Shown here: in pieces, positions 8,110-17,483 of the stretch
Numbering within the stretch: the stretch's first letter is position 1
How the letters are laid out: each line of letters begins with the position of its first letter
Assembly (NCBI GenBank): GCA_001770415.1
Contig: MEQX01000114.1
Span: 15,925-48,440, forward strand
DNA length: 32,516 nucleotides
DNA from: Betaproteobacteria bacterium RIFCSPLOWO2_02_FULL_63_19
Lineage (GTDB): Bacteria > Pseudomonadota > Gammaproteobacteria > Burkholderiales > SG8-39
Direction: 5' to 3'
Translations under genes and position numbers: made by a program
The notes under the pieces: generated by a model
Databases searched by the model: none
What the model saw: the letters and a program-made list of their open reading frames with translations, nothing else
Told to the model about the DNA's origin: nothing

Positions 8110-10017
8110 TTAGCGCACCCGGGATGGGCCGCGCCACAGCCATGCAAGGACTGCACCGGCTATCGCCAGCCCCACGGCGTTGTACACCCATTCGTGCGTT
8201 ACCAGGAACAGAGCGGCGACCGCGAGAACGATCCGCACCCCGACGCCGAGCGGTCCGGTGAAGTAGCCCTGGATCGCGACCGCGAGTACGCCAAAACCGA
8301 GCATCCCGGTGACGGCGGCGACGACGTTTTCAAGCGAAGTGCCTGCGAGCAGCAGCGCGTCGTCGGCGACGAACAGGAACGGCACCAGGTAGGCGACGAG
8401 GCCCATCTTCATCGATTCAAATGCCGTTTCCATCGGCCTCGATCCGGCGATCGTCGCCGCGATGTAAACCGCCACGCAGACCGGCGGCGTCAGGAACGAC
8501 AGCATCGCGAAGTACAAAATGAACATGTGCGCGGCCATTGGGCTGACGCCGGCTTCGATCAGCGCCGGTGCCGCGAGCACCGCGAGGATGATGTAGGAGG
8601 CCGTGACCGGCATGCCCATCCCCAGCACCGCGCTTGCCAGCGCCGTAAGCAACAGCAGCAGCCCGAGATGGCCGCCCGAGGCGGAAATGAGGATCTGTGA
8701 AAAAAGCAGGCCCAGACCGGTCAGATTGATCGAGCCGATGATCAGCCCCGCTGCGGCGCCGATCACGCCGACTTCGACCATCATGCGGCCCGTGCCGGTC
8801 AGTGCCTCGCCCAGATCGCGCCAGCTCGGCCGCTGCGCCGACGCCAGTCCGAGCGCAAGCACCGCGAGGGTCCCGAGCAGCGCCGACAGGTCGGGCGAGA
8901 TGTAGAAGTAGAACAGGCAGGCGATCAGAACGGCGAGCGGTGCAAGGTACGGCCAGCCACCGGCCAAGACCGCACCAAGCTTTGGAATCTGATCCGCAGG
9001 CAGGCCCTTCAGCCCCTGTTTGCCTGCCTCCAGATCGACGAAGATGAACAGCATCAAGTAATACAGTATCGCCGGAACCAGCGCCGCGAGAGCGACTTCG
9101 CGATACGGAACGGAAAGGAATTCGGCCATGACGAACGCTGTGGCGCCCATCACCGGAGGCATCAGGCTGCCGCCCGTGGAGGCGACGGCTTCGACCGCCG
9201 CAGCAACGGCCGGTCGGTAACCGAGCCGCTTCATCATCGGAATCGTGATCGAACCGGTTATCACGACGTTCGAGCTGGCGCTGCCCGACAGCGTCCCGAA
9301 CAAGGCTGAACCGAGCACCCCGACCTTGGCCGGCCCGCCGCGACGTCCGCCCATCAGCGCAAGCGACAGGTCCGTGAAGAACGAACCACCACCGGTTGCG
9401 AACAGCGCCGCGCCGAACAGCATAAAAGCGAACACCGTTCCGAACATGACCATCGCCACCATTCCTAGCATACTGCCGGTGTCCAGGTAGAGGAACGTCG
9501 CCACGCGCGACCAGGTGCTGCCGCGGCCCTGCAGGATGCCGGGAAACAGGTAACTGAACCGGGCGTAGAAAATGAACAATGCGACCAGGATGACCAGCGG
9601 AAGCCCGAACGCGCGCCGCGTCAGTTCGAGAACGACGAGTACCGCGAGGACACCGAAGAACACCCGTTCCGGCGTGATGACACCGGGCGAGGCGACCAGC
9701 TCGGGCCACATGACGGTCACGTTCAGGCCGGCAGCGAATCCTGCCGCCGCAAGCACCAGGTCGTACCAGGGCACGCGCTGCCGGCTGCCGCGCTCGGCCG
9801 GAAACAGCAGGAAACCGGAGGCGAAGAGCAGGCCGTAGATGAGGCCGAAGAACTGTTCGCGAAAGATCGGGTGGTCGAAATACGTGGGCACATTGACCAC
9901 GTACACGATGCAGGCGAGCGTGGCGCAGACAGAAAGCGCCGACAAGAGGCGCTCAAGCCACGCCCGCCCATCATGACGGTGGCGGGTTTCAACCGGCGCG
10001 GAGCCGCTCTCAGCCAT
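8110..10017 (-). CDS. TRAP transporter fused permease (4TM-12TM)
   Basis: The 635-residue inner-membrane protein is the fused permease type that pairs with TAXI binding proteins in Na+-dependent uptake of organic acids. About 30 hydrophilic residues precede roughly four DctQ-like helices (about 35-150), followed by the DctM-like core with the family signatures FGTVFAFMLFGA and GTLSGSASSNVV. A hydrophobic C-terminal extension (from about 540, LVAYLVPFLF) ends the protein; the same extension survives as the remnant at 2576-2869. It starts 60 bp after the stop of the TAXI binding protein and is followed by ubiD, consistent with one operon. Confidence 0.94.
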   Translation of the reverse strand: MAESGSAPVETRHRHDGRAWLERLLSALSVCATLACIVYVVNVPTYFDHPIFREQFFGLIYGLLFASGFLLFPAERGSRQRVPWYDLVLAAAGFAAGLNVTVMWPELVASPGVITPERVFFGVLAVLVVLELTRRAFGLPLVILVALFIFYARFSYLFPGILQGRGSTWSRVATFLYLDTGSMLGMVAMVMFGTVFAFMLFGAALFATGGGSFFTDLSLALMGGRRGGPAKVGVLGSALFGTLSGSASSNVVITGSITIPMMKRLGYRPAVAAAVEAVASTGGSLMPPVMGATAFVMAEFLSVPYREVALAALVPAILYYLMLFIFVDLEAGKQGLKGLPADQIPKLGAVLAGGWPYLAPLAVLIACLFYFYISPDLSALLGTLAVLALGLASAQRPSWRDLGEALTGTGRMMVEVGVIGAAAGLIIGSINLTGLGLLFSQILISASGGHLGLLLLLTALASAVLGMGMPVTASYIILAVLAAPALIEAGVSPMAAHMFILYFAMLSFLTPPVCVAVYIAATIAGSRPMETAFESMKMGLVAYLVPFLFVADDALLLAGTSLENVVAAVTGMLGFGVLAVAIQGYFTGPLGVGVRIVLAVAALFLVTHEWVYNAVGLAIAGAVLAWLWRGPSRVR

Positions 10018-10077
10018 GCGAACCCCCGGCCGGACGCGGGGTCGGTCTGCAGCGCCGCAGCTCCGCGGCCGCGGCGC

Positions 10078-11100
10078 TCACTTGGCGCGCGTGACGTCTG
10101 TCTGATTCTTCTCGGCGGCCGCGCTCCAGGCCTTCATTTCCTTGTAGAACCGGATCGCACCGGAATGATAGGGAATCGCTGCCTGGTCGGTGGCGTAGTT
10201 AGCGGTCGTCCAGCTCTTCATCTTGGCATCGACCTTGCGCAGTTCGGCATTCTTCTCCCAGAGCGTCTTCGCCACCTTGTAGACCACCTCGTCGGGAAGA
10301 TCGGTCCGCACGACTAGGTACGCCGGCAGGTAGGTCAGCCACATGGGCTGCTTGATGCCCGGCGCGCCCGGCTCGACACGGGTCAGCATCGCCGGATACA
10401 CCTTGCGCATGCGCGCGACCGCCTCGGGCGTATTGTCGGCTCCGAGGAAGCGGATGCCGACGTTGGAATCGAGTTCTCGCGTCACCGCGGAACCGACCGA
10501 GGCGTAAAACACGTCCAGCCGCTTCTGCGTGACATCCTCGCGCTGACCCGCATACAGCGAGGTGCGCGGAACCGACGTCACATTCGACCAGTCGAGTCCG
10601 ACGTTCGCCAGCTCGGCCTCGGCGTAGGTCGCGATGTTGGGCGCGCCCGGATAGCGCGCGCCGATACGCAGACCCTTGATGTCCTTGCGCGATTTCGCCG
10701 GGGAATCGTCGCGCACGTACAAGCCGACATTGATGCCGCCGCCCACGAGCACCAGCCGCACGTTGTACGCCTTCGCGAACGGCTTGACACCGTGGTAGGC
10801 CTGCCACACGCCATGAAACGATTCCACGCCAAGATCGACTTCGCGGTTGTCCATCATCGGCAGCCATACGCCGGCCCCGGACACCGCCACAAGCTTGCCG
10901 GTCATGCCGGAGTGCTTCGAGAGCACGTCGGCGATTGCCGCACCGGCCAGGTAGTGGCTCGAGCCGGCCTCGTGCGTGCCGATGACTATGTCCTTCTGCT
11001 GCGCCGCGACCGGCCCCATGACGCCTGCGGCCAGCATCGCCACCGCCGACACCAGCGCCGCAAGCCGCGCCACCAATCGTCGATTCCACATCCTTTTCAT
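10078..11100 (-). CDS. TAXI family TRAP transporter solute-binding protein
   Basis: This is a periplasmic receptor of about 340 residues that delivers a carboxylate to the fused permease encoded just downstream. The start at 11100 is set by a strong GGAGGAG 7 nt upstream; it gives a textbook signal peptide, MKRMWNRR followed by a hydrophobic run ending VAA|Q near residue 34. The mature protein opens with IVIGTHEAGSSHYLAGAAIADVL-like TAXI sequence, with the G-x-Y/H-x-x-G-x-A region characteristic of the family. Its class (NMT1/TAXI) differs from the DctP-type receptor at 13305-14261. The 268 bp upstream (11101-11368) presumably hold its promoter; I see no convincing -35/-10 pair there. Confidence 0.93.
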   Translation of the reverse strand: MKRMWNRRLVARLAALVSAVAMLAAGVMGPVAAQQKDIVIGTHEAGSSHYLAGAAIADVLSKHSGMTGKLVAVSGAGVWLPMMDNREVDLGVESFHGVWQAYHGVKPFAKAYNVRLVLVGGGINVGLYVRDDSPAKSRKDIKGLRIGARYPGAPNIATYAEAELANVGLDWSNVTSVPRTSLYAGQREDVTQKRLDVFYASVGSAVTRELDSNVGIRFLGADNTPEAVARMRKVYPAMLTRVEPGAPGIKQPMWLTYLPAYLVVRTDLPDEVVYKVAKTLWEKNAELRKVDAKMKSWTTANYATDQAAIPYHSGAIRFYKEMKAWSAAAEKNQTDVTRAK

Positions 11101-11368
11101 GATTCTTCTCCTCCGGGCGGGTCCCCGGGAAAATGGTGTCATAGCGGATAGAGCGCGTCAACACGATATGAACACACACGGTGCGAAAGCCCGCGCCGTA
11201 ACATTTCCGGCGCCAAGCAATTCGCCTCCGCCATTCCTGGCCGACCATGCGGGATCGAATCCGCCGCCGCTACCATTTCTTTCCGGACGTCCGGTGCGCG
11301 GTCCCCAGCCTGTACCGTACGCCCGGCCGCTGCCGAGGGCGCACTACGCATATCCATCGTGCCCGACG

Positions 11369-12691
11369 CTATCCCCCGCGCCGCGCGATCATTTCGGGCA
11401 CGATGAGCGTGATCCCGGGCACTGCGATCAACAGGGCCACGACAACGAGCGCCATGATCACGAAAGGCGCCACCGACACGATGATCTCGCGCATCGAGGT
11501 GCCTGGCGAGACGCCCTTGATGACAAACAGCAGCATGCCGAACGGGGGCGTCGCAAGGCTGATCTCTAGTATCATCAGCATCAGCACGCCGAACCAGATC
11601 TCGTTCAAGCCCAGATTCGACACGACGGGCATGTACAGCGGCACGGTGATTAGCATCATCGAGACCTGGTCCATGAAACACCCCAGGATCAGCAGCACGC
11701 CCAGCATTCCCAACAACACGGTGAGCGGCCGAAGTTCGCTCCCGAGGACCAGCGCCGAGAGTCCGCCGGATGCGCCCGAAAACGCCATCAGCTGCGAAAA
11801 GGTCACCGACCCCGCAATGATAAACAGTGTCATCACGGTGATGCGCATGGTCTTGTTGATCGCGACCAACAGGTTCCGCCTGCTCAACTTTCGGTAGGCC
11901 GCCGTCGCTGCCACGGTGGCGACCGCGCCCAGCGCGGCCGACTCGGTCGGGGTGGCGACGCCCGAGACGATGCTGCCGACGACGACCACGAAGATGCTCA
12001 ACAGCGGCAGCACGTATTTGACGAAGGGCATGACCCGCTCGCGCCAGGACATTGCGTGCTGGTCGTAGGCCGGCGCCAGATCGGGCCGCAGCGTGCAGCG
12101 CGCGACGATATACGCGAAGAACAGCGCAGCCAGGATCAGCGCGGGCAGGATCGAGGCGACCAGCAGCTCCGCGATGCCGATCTGCGCTAGGCTGCCCAGC
12201 AGGACCGCCAGCGCGGAGGGAGGAATCAGCATCGCGATGCCGCCCACGGCGACGATGGGCCCGATCGAAACGCTCGGGTGGTACCCGCGGCGGTACATCT
12301 CCGGCAGCAGCGTGCTGCCCAGCATCGCGGTATTGGAGATCGTCGAGCCCGAAAGCGAAGCGAAGATCGTGCCCCCGCACACGGCCACGAGCGAAAGCCG
12401 CCCCGGAAGCTGCGAGATCAGCTTGTCGATCGCGTCGATCGCACGCGCCGCCACGCCGCTGTGGAACATCATTTCGCCCATGAAAATGAACAGCGGCACC
12501 GGCAGCAGGGCGAACGACTGCAGCGAATCGACCGTGTTGCGCATGAATTGGGTCAGCCCGACGTCCCCGCGCATGAACACCCACGCGCCCACGATATTCA
12601 CCAGGAAGAACGCAAACACCACCGGAACGCCGAGCAGCATGAGGACGATCAGCGTGCCGATGAGCAGTGCGAGCGCGGCGTACCACTCCAT
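11369..12691 (-). CDS. TRAP transporter large permease (DctM type)
   Basis: This 440-residue protein has about twelve hydrophobic segments and is the ion-coupled transport subunit of a tripartite TRAP system. The DctM hallmarks are clear: an early LLGVPVVFAFFLV helix, PLFIFMGEMMFHSG, GTIFASLSGSTISNTAMLG and the late GCFMDQVSMMLITVPLYMP segment. It begins 15 bp after the small permease stop, with a weak ribosome site. It is the last gene of a DctP-Q-M operon; the TAXI system starts about 270 bp further on with its own binding protein and permease. Confidence 0.95.
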   Translation of the reverse strand: MEWYAALALLIGTLIVLMLLGVPVVFAFFLVNIVGAWVFMRGDVGLTQFMRNTVDSLQSFALLPVPLFIFMGEMMFHSGVAARAIDAIDKLISQLPGRLSLVAVCGGTIFASLSGSTISNTAMLGSTLLPEMYRRGYHPSVSIGPIVAVGGIAMLIPPSALAVLLGSLAQIGIAELLVASILPALILAALFFAYIVARCTLRPDLAPAYDQHAMSWRERVMPFVKYVLPLLSIFVVVVGSIVSGVATPTESAALGAVATVAATAAYRKLSRRNLLVAINKTMRITVMTLFIIAGSVTFSQLMAFSGASGGLSALVLGSELRPLTVLLGMLGVLLILGCFMDQVSMMLITVPLYMPVVSNLGLNEIWFGVLMLMILEISLATPPFGMLLFVIKGVSPGTSMREIIVSVAPFVIMALVVVALLIAVPGITLIVPEMIARRGG

Positions 12692-12706
12692 CGGCGATCC
12701 GGCGCG

Positions 12707-13276
12707 TTAGACGCCGGCCTGTCCTTCGCCCGCGGCCTGGAGTTCGGGCGAGATCAGCCAGCTCAGGAAGATCAGCGCCAGGCAGCCGAAGGCGAACGGC
12801 GCCGGCACGAACACGTACCACTCGGGGAACACCAGTGCCCTGTAGACCATGGTGCCCTCGACGAACGAAGAGTGCAGTGCCCGCACCGCGTAGACCAGCA
12901 TGACGAGGTTGACGAACAGACCGAGACCATTCGATACGCGGCCAAGCGCTCTTGCCCAGCGTGGCGGCACCGCCTGCGTGAGCAGATCGATGACGATATG
13001 CCCTCCTCGCAGCAACACCCAGGGCGCGCCCAGGAAGGTCATTCCGTACAGGAGGAACTCCGCGGCGTTGACGGTCCAGGGCATGGACAGCAGATGGAGA
13101 TTGCGGTTCAGCACGTCGGTGCAGACCAGCAGCGTCAGGCACACGAAACCCGCGCCGGACATCACCGCCATGCCGACGACCAGCTTCTCGATGACGCGAT
13201 GGAACATGCGCAGCGAATTCGGCGCGCCCGTTGCGTGGACCGGACCGCCCTCTCCGGCATCACCGGGAGGGGGCAC
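12707..13276 (-). CDS. TRAP transporter small permease (DctQ type)
   Basis: The 189-residue membrane protein has four hydrophobic helices (roughly 32-52, 68-88, 107-127 and 150-175), the DctQ fold that anchors the large permease. MPWTVNAAEFLLYGMTFLGAP contains the conserved Trp/Glu region of the family. The GTG at 13276, 28 bp after the binding-protein stop, is used; an internal ATG at 13207 would also leave all helices, and neither has a strong ribosome site, so the first 23 residues are uncertain. It lies between dctP- and dctM-type genes on the same strand. Confidence 0.88.
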   Translation of the reverse strand: MPPPGDAGEGGPVHATGAPNSLRMFHRVIEKLVVGMAVMSGAGFVCLTLLVCTDVLNRNLHLLSMPWTVNAAEFLLYGMTFLGAPWVLLRGGHIVIDLLTQAVPPRWARALGRVSNGLGLFVNLVMLVYAVRALHSSFVEGTMVYRALVFPEWYVFVPAPFAFGCLALIFLSWLISPELQAAGEGQAGV

Positions 13277-13304
13277 GGCCGGCCCGGCGGTCGCGCAGAC
13301 GCTA

Positions 13305-14261
13305 TTACTTCAGCAGCAGCTTCTTCAGCTTGCGCACGTTGTCGGGGCTCGCCTTCTCGAGCGCGTCCCAGTAGAGGTCGTGCGCTCGCTTGCGGAATTC
13401 AGGCCCGAGGTTCACCGCCTTCACTCCCGCATCGTCCTGTTTCTTGATCTCCTTCGCGGTGTAGGAATCGCGCCAGGCGGGCCAGACCTTCTCCCATTCA
13501 AGCGCCATCTTATTCAAGCAGCCCCGTTGCGCGTCGCTCATCTTCTTCCAGCGGTCGAGGTTGATCAGCGTGCCCACCTCGACCTTGAAGAACCCCGGCT
13601 CGACGCGGTACTTGGTGTGCTTGTGCCAGCCGAAATCGGCGATGCCCCAGATCGGCCAGCCGTAGCCGTCGACCGTGCCGCGCTCGAGCGCCGTGTAGAC
13701 CTCCGGCGGCGCGATGGTCACGGTCTTCGCGCCGAGTTCACGCAGCATGGTGTCGTAGATCGGCGCGGTGCGGATCGAGAAGCCGTCGAAGCGCCCGTTC
13801 TTGATTTCCTTGCGCGTATAGATGTGAAACGGGATGCCGTCCCCAAAATACGTCAGGAACTGGACATTCATCTTTTCGTTGTGCAGCTTGTTGATGAATT
13901 CCAGCGCCCCGTTCTTGCGCATCTCCGACACGGTCAGGTCGGCCAGCGTCATCGTGTCGCCCTCCACAATCGTGCCCTTGTAGTAGGTCGCCGGGCCCGA
14001 CATCATGTCGATCACGCCGTTCTTGACGGCGTTCGGCTGCTCAAACGCCTTGATCGAGCCGGGCGCAAGCACGTCGATCCTCACCTGCCCCGCGCAGCTC
14101 TTGTTGACCTCTTTCACCCAGCGGTAGAACGGCCAGCCGAACGATGCCTTCTCGGGCAGAAAACTCGCGGCTTTGAGCACCGCGGTTTCCGCCCGTACCG
14201 GACCGCCGAGCACGACCGCGGCCGCAGCCGCCGCCAATAGGAACACACTTGTCTTCTTCAT
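13305..14261 (-). CDS. TRAP transporter substrate-binding protein (DctP family)
   Basis: This is a 318-residue periplasmic receptor with a Sec signal (MKKTSVFLL, alanine-rich core, cleavage near VRA|E at 24). ATG at 14261 is preceded by a perfect GAGGAGGAG, which overrules a longer in-frame start. DctP-family sequence follows: the GWPFYRWVKEVNK opening, KNGRFDGFSIRTAPIYDTML with the conserved ligand-carboxylate Arg, and ERGTVDGYGWPIWGI. It heads the DctP-Q-M operon. Such receptors bind mono- or dicarboxylates, keto acids or aromatic acids; the ligand cannot be assigned from sequence. The position directly downstream of the CoA pathway suggests it imports that pathway's substrate. Confidence 0.94.
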   Translation of the reverse strand: MKKTSVFLLAAAAAAVVLGGPVRAETAVLKAASFLPEKASFGWPFYRWVKEVNKSCAGQVRIDVLAPGSIKAFEQPNAVKNGVIDMMSGPATYYKGTIVEGDTMTLADLTVSEMRKNGALEFINKLHNEKMNVQFLTYFGDGIPFHIYTRKEIKNGRFDGFSIRTAPIYDTMLRELGAKTVTIAPPEVYTALERGTVDGYGWPIWGIADFGWHKHTKYRVEPGFFKVEVGTLINLDRWKKMSDAQRGCLNKMALEWEKVWPAWRDSYTAKEIKKQDDAGVKAVNLGPEFRKRAHDLYWDALEKASPDNVRKLKKLLLK

Positions 14262-14598
14262 ACTCTCCTCCTCGATGAATTTCGCGGCGCGACGCTCGCA
14301 AGCCATGGTCCACCGCCCCCCCCAAAGACCGCTGCGGGACGTAGGTGGCGACGCCCCCGCGGTTCTTTCGGATTGCGCTCAGGGCCGTATTGCAACTACA
14401 TGGGCACAGATTTGGCCGCCCAAGGCGCCGCGCCGGGGAGCAACTTCTGCAGTTATGGATTCCCCGAATCGATCTCTCATGGTCGTCGAGCATCCCTCCG
14501 TCGGAATCACGGCCTGTGTAGTTTAACACCACCCCATGCGGATCGCTCCCCGCCGCCCCGGGGTTCAGCGCATGACTCGACGCGCCGGCGACTCGCCT
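14262..14598. other. 337-bp non-coding gap upstream of the DctPQM operon
   Basis: No gene or convincing open frame is visible. The gap separates the CoA-transferase stop from the TRAP operon and probably carries that operon's promoter. The one structured site I see is an imperfect palindrome at 14516-14529, with GTGT and ACAC arms around an AT-rich centre (gtgtagtttaacac). It stands out in this GC-rich context and could be an operator. I find no clear sigma-70 pair and no terminator with a T-run after the CoA-transferase. Confidence 0.4.
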
Positions 14599-15807
14599 TC
14601 AAGCCGGGATGACCCCGGCGGCCGCCAGTGCCTGGCACTCGGCGTCGGAAAACCCCGCTTCCCGCAGGACCGGAAGCGTGTGCTCACCGTACTTCGGCGG
14701 GAAGGAAAAATCGCGCGCTGCGCCAGCCAGATCTACCGCCATGGGCTGCATTCGCACACGTTTGCCGTCGGGCATCGTCGTCGCGGTGAGCCGGCCGCGC
14801 AGCGGTTCGAGATCGCGGACCGCTGCCACGCCGTTGATGCGGGCGTGCGGAATCGTCGCTTCGCGCAGGTCCGCCATCGCTTCCTCGACGCTCATCGTCG
14901 CCGTGAGTGCCGCAATGTCGCGCTGCAGGGCCTTCCGGTCGCGGATACGGCCCTCATTGGTGAGGCGTTCATCAGTGGCGAGCGACGAAAATCGTGGCAT
15001 AGCAGTCAGGCGGCGCCACTGCACGTCACTGCCAATGGCCATGTAGAAGAACCCGTTGCGCGCAGGGTATACGTTGGTCGGCACAAACTTGCGGTGCTCG
15101 TTGCCCGCGCGAGTGATCTCCCAGGGCTCGCAATCGAAATCAATCATTGGCAACGTCGTGATCAACCAGGAGGCCGCTGCCTGCAGCATTGAGACGTGGA
15201 TCTCCCTTCCGGATCCTGTCTCGGCGCGATCGGCGAGAGCGAGCATCACGTTCGCATACACTTCGTCGCCGGCCTTGAGATCGATTGCCGGTATGCCACA
15301 CAGGACAGGCGTACCTTCGGCGTATCCGGTAAGCTCGACGTAGCCCGCCATCGCCTGAATTACCGGATCGTAGCCAGGCACCTCCGGATACTCTGGCCCG
15401 AGCGCCGAGATGCCCGCCCAGATGAGATCCGGTTTGGCAGCGGAAAGCGTCGCGTAGTCGATGCCAAGAGGGCGGTAGCGCGCGGGCACCGTGTTGCAGC
15501 AGAAGACGTCGGCACCGAGCCCCCGGATCAGACGCAAAAGCGCGTCCCGACCTTCGCTGCATTTCAGGTTGAGCGCTATCGCTTGCTTGCCGACGTTCGG
15601 CGCGATGTAGTAGCTGCGTCGGTCTTCGTCTACCACCCGCGTGCCGATGTAGCGGTTCGGGTCTCCGGGCAGGCCCTTTTCGGACCCGAACGCTTCTATG
15701 CGAATCACGCGCCAGCCGAGTTGCACGAAGCGCAGCGTAGCGTAGGGCATCGACAGCGCCTGCTCCAGACTAAGAACAGTGCGAGGCTTCACGCGGCTTG
15801 GCTCCAC
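14599..15807 (-). CDS. CoA-transferase family III (CaiB/BaiF type)
   Basis: This 402-residue cytoplasmic enzyme would move CoA from a donor thioester to a carboxylic acid, or isomerise an acyl-CoA such as alpha-methylacyl-CoA. The N-terminal motif is of the [18 protein letters not shown] type (21-38). [11 protein letters not shown] (145-155) follows, and the catalytic Asp is D176 in PAIDLKAGD, matching the family's acyl-aspartate residue. The C-terminal GEHT segment is present. The start is GTG at 15807 with GGAG 9 nt upstream, 59 bp after the mutase gene. Its N-terminus is a few residues shorter than the usual LDLSQ opening but complete in motifs. It is probably the activation step for the pathway encoded upstream; a racemase-type isomerase is the alternative. 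Confidence 0.92.
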   Translation of the reverse strand: MEPSRVKPRTVLSLEQALSMPYATLRFVQLGWRVIRIEAFGSEKGLPGDPNRYIGTRVVDEDRRSYYIAPNVGKQAIALNLKCSEGRDALLRLIRGLGADVFCCNTVPARYRPLGIDYATLSAAKPDLIWAGISALGPEYPEVPGYDPVIQAMAGYVELTGYAEGTPVLCGIPAIDLKAGDEVYANVMLALADRAETGSGREIHVSMLQAAASWLITTLPMIDFDCEPWEITRAGNEHRKFVPTNVYPARNGFFYMAIGSDVQWRRLTAMPRFSSLATDERLTNEGRIRDRKALQRDIAALTATMSVEEAMADLREATIPHARINGVAAVRDLEPLRGRLTATTMPDGKRVRMQPMAVDLAGAARDFSFPPKYGEHTLPVLREAGFSDAECQALAAAGVIPA

Positions 15808-15866
15808 GCCGGCGGCTCCGCTGCGCCATGCAGTGCCCGATACTGTTCCATCGCCGGCATCAAGTG

Positions 15867-17483
15867 TTAGAACCTCACCGGTTCGCTGTAACGCCCGTAG
15901 ACTCCTACGAGCACCGCGCTGATCTCGCCGACGCTCGCGTAGGCCTTGACCGCCTCGACGATCGCGGGTATCAGATTTGCGCCGGAACGCGCATCGGCCT
16001 GCACTCTCGCGAGCGCAGCCCGCACCCGCGCCGGGTCGCGCTCAGCGCGCACCTTGCTGAGCGACTGGATCTGCGCGCGCGCATCGTCGTCCCGGTATGG
16101 ATGGAACTCCATCTCTGGTGTCTTTTCTTCGGTCCGATAGCAGTTCACGCCCACCTTGCGGAATCGCCCCTCCTCGATCTCTCGCTGCCGCTGATAGGCC
16201 TGCGACGACACCCTGGCCTGAATCGCCCCCTCGGCGATCAGCTTGACGATCCCGCCCTGCGCGTCGACCTCGGACATGATGGCCTCCATCCGGCCGCGCA
16301 TCTGGTTGGTGAGCGTCTCGACGTAATACGACCCTGCCAGGGGATCCACCGTCTCGGCCAGACCCATTTCCTCGATCAGCAGTTGCATCGTGCGCAGCGA
16401 AATGCGCTGCGCGTACTCCGAGGGGATGGTGTACGCCTCGTCAAAACAGCACAAGGCCATGGTCTGGGTGCCCGCGAGCGCGCAGATCAGCGCATAGTAC
16501 GCGCCGCGCACGATGTTCAGCTCGGGCTGCTCGAACGTGAGGCCGCCTCCACCGCCGCCGGCGATCATGCGCATCCACATCGAGCCCGGCTTGGTCGCGC
16601 CGTACTTCTCCTTCATGATTTTCGCCCACAGGCTGCGCCCGGCACGGAACTTGGCAACCTGCTCGAAAATATTGCCAAAGCAATTGAAGTTGAAGGACAG
16701 GCGACCGGCGAATTCGTCCACCGGCAGCCCGCGCCTGATGACATCGTCTGCGTAGGCCTGAGCAATGCAAAAGGCGTATGCCATCTCCTGCGCCGGGTCG
16801 GCGCCGGATTCGCGGATATGGTAGCCGCATACCGATACTGGACTGTACTTCGGCGCATGTTTCGCGCAGTATTCGATCGTGTCGCCGACCAGCCGGATCG
16901 ACGGCTCAACCGGATAGATCCACGTGCCGCGCCCGACGAATTCCTTGAGGATGTCGTTCTGGGCGGTGCCACGCAGCTTTGCGAGATCGTAGCCGCGCTT
17001 TTCCGCCATCGCCAAGTACATCGCGATCAGTATCGCCGCCGCACCGTTTATGGTCAGCGAGACGGTGATGCGATCGAGGTCGACGCCCTCGAACGCGACC
17101 TCGAAGTCGCGCAGGGTATCCACCGCCATACCGACGCGTCCGATTTCGCCCTCGGCTTGGGGGTCGTCGGAGTCCAGCCCGCATTGCGTCGGCAGATCAA
17201 AGGCGACATTCAGCCCGGTCTGACCGTTGGCGATCAGGTAGTGGAAGCGTTTGTTGGTGTCGGCCGCGTTGCCGAATCCCGTGTACTGGCGCATGGTCCA
17301 GGGCTGTTTGCGGTACATCAGCGGATGGATGCCGCGCGTGAACGGGTACTCTCCCGGCAGCCCGATCATTGCCGTGCCGCCGCTTGCTTCGACGTCGGCC
17401 GCGGAATATAGCGGTTTGATCGCGATGCCCGACTCGTTGACGATCGGGCGCGGCCCGTCTTGCGGCATGTCCTTGGGTTTCAT
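15867..17483 (-). CDS. Acyl-CoA mutase large (catalytic) subunit, methylmalonyl-CoA mutase family
   Basis: The 538-residue TIM-barrel subunit binds the acyl-CoA; the B12 domain is encoded separately by the preceding gene. Substrate-determining residues can be read by alignment to Propionibacterium MCM. Y67 (RQY) corresponds to Tyr89 and R185 (VGRGT) to Arg207, the pair that holds the free carboxylate of methylmalonyl-CoA. Isobutyryl-CoA mutase has Phe/Gln and 2-hydroxyisobutyryl-CoA mutase has Ile/Gln there. Q175, Y221 and H222 are also conserved. Position 60 is Gln where MCM has Arg82 in the CoA channel (RKQPW versus AFRPW). The substrate is therefore likely a dicarboxylic acyl-CoA (methylmalonyl, ethylmalonyl or an alkylsuccinyl type). 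ATG overlaps the stop of the B12 subunit (ATGA). No MeaB-like chaperone GTPase is adjacent. Confidence 0.93.
   Translation of the reverse strand: MKPKDMPQDGPRPIVNESGIAIKPLYSAADVEASGGTAMIGLPGEYPFTRGIHPLMYRKQPWTMRQYTGFGNAADTNKRFHYLIANGQTGLNVAFDLPTQCGLDSDDPQAEGEIGRVGMAVDTLRDFEVAFEGVDLDRITVSLTINGAAAILIAMYLAMAEKRGYDLAKLRGTAQNDILKEFVGRGTWIYPVEPSIRLVGDTIEYCAKHAPKYSPVSVCGYHIRESGADPAQEMAYAFCIAQAYADDVIRRGLPVDEFAGRLSFNFNCFGNIFEQVAKFRAGRSLWAKIMKEKYGATKPGSMWMRMIAGGGGGGLTFEQPELNIVRGAYYALICALAGTQTMALCCFDEAYTIPSEYAQRISLRTMQLLIEEMGLAETVDPLAGSYYVETLTNQMRGRMEAIMSEVDAQGGIVKLIAEGAIQARVSSQAYQRQREIEEGRFRKVGVNCYRTEEKTPEMEFHPYRDDDARAQIQSLSKVRAERDPARVRAALARVQADARSGANLIPAIVEAVKAYASVGEISAVLVGVYGRYSEPVRF

Noticed and set aside
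11139..13142. Long minus-strand frame across both TRAP permease genes (667 codons)
   Set aside because: It lies in another frame on the same strand as dctM and dctQ, is Arg-rich and lacks motifs.
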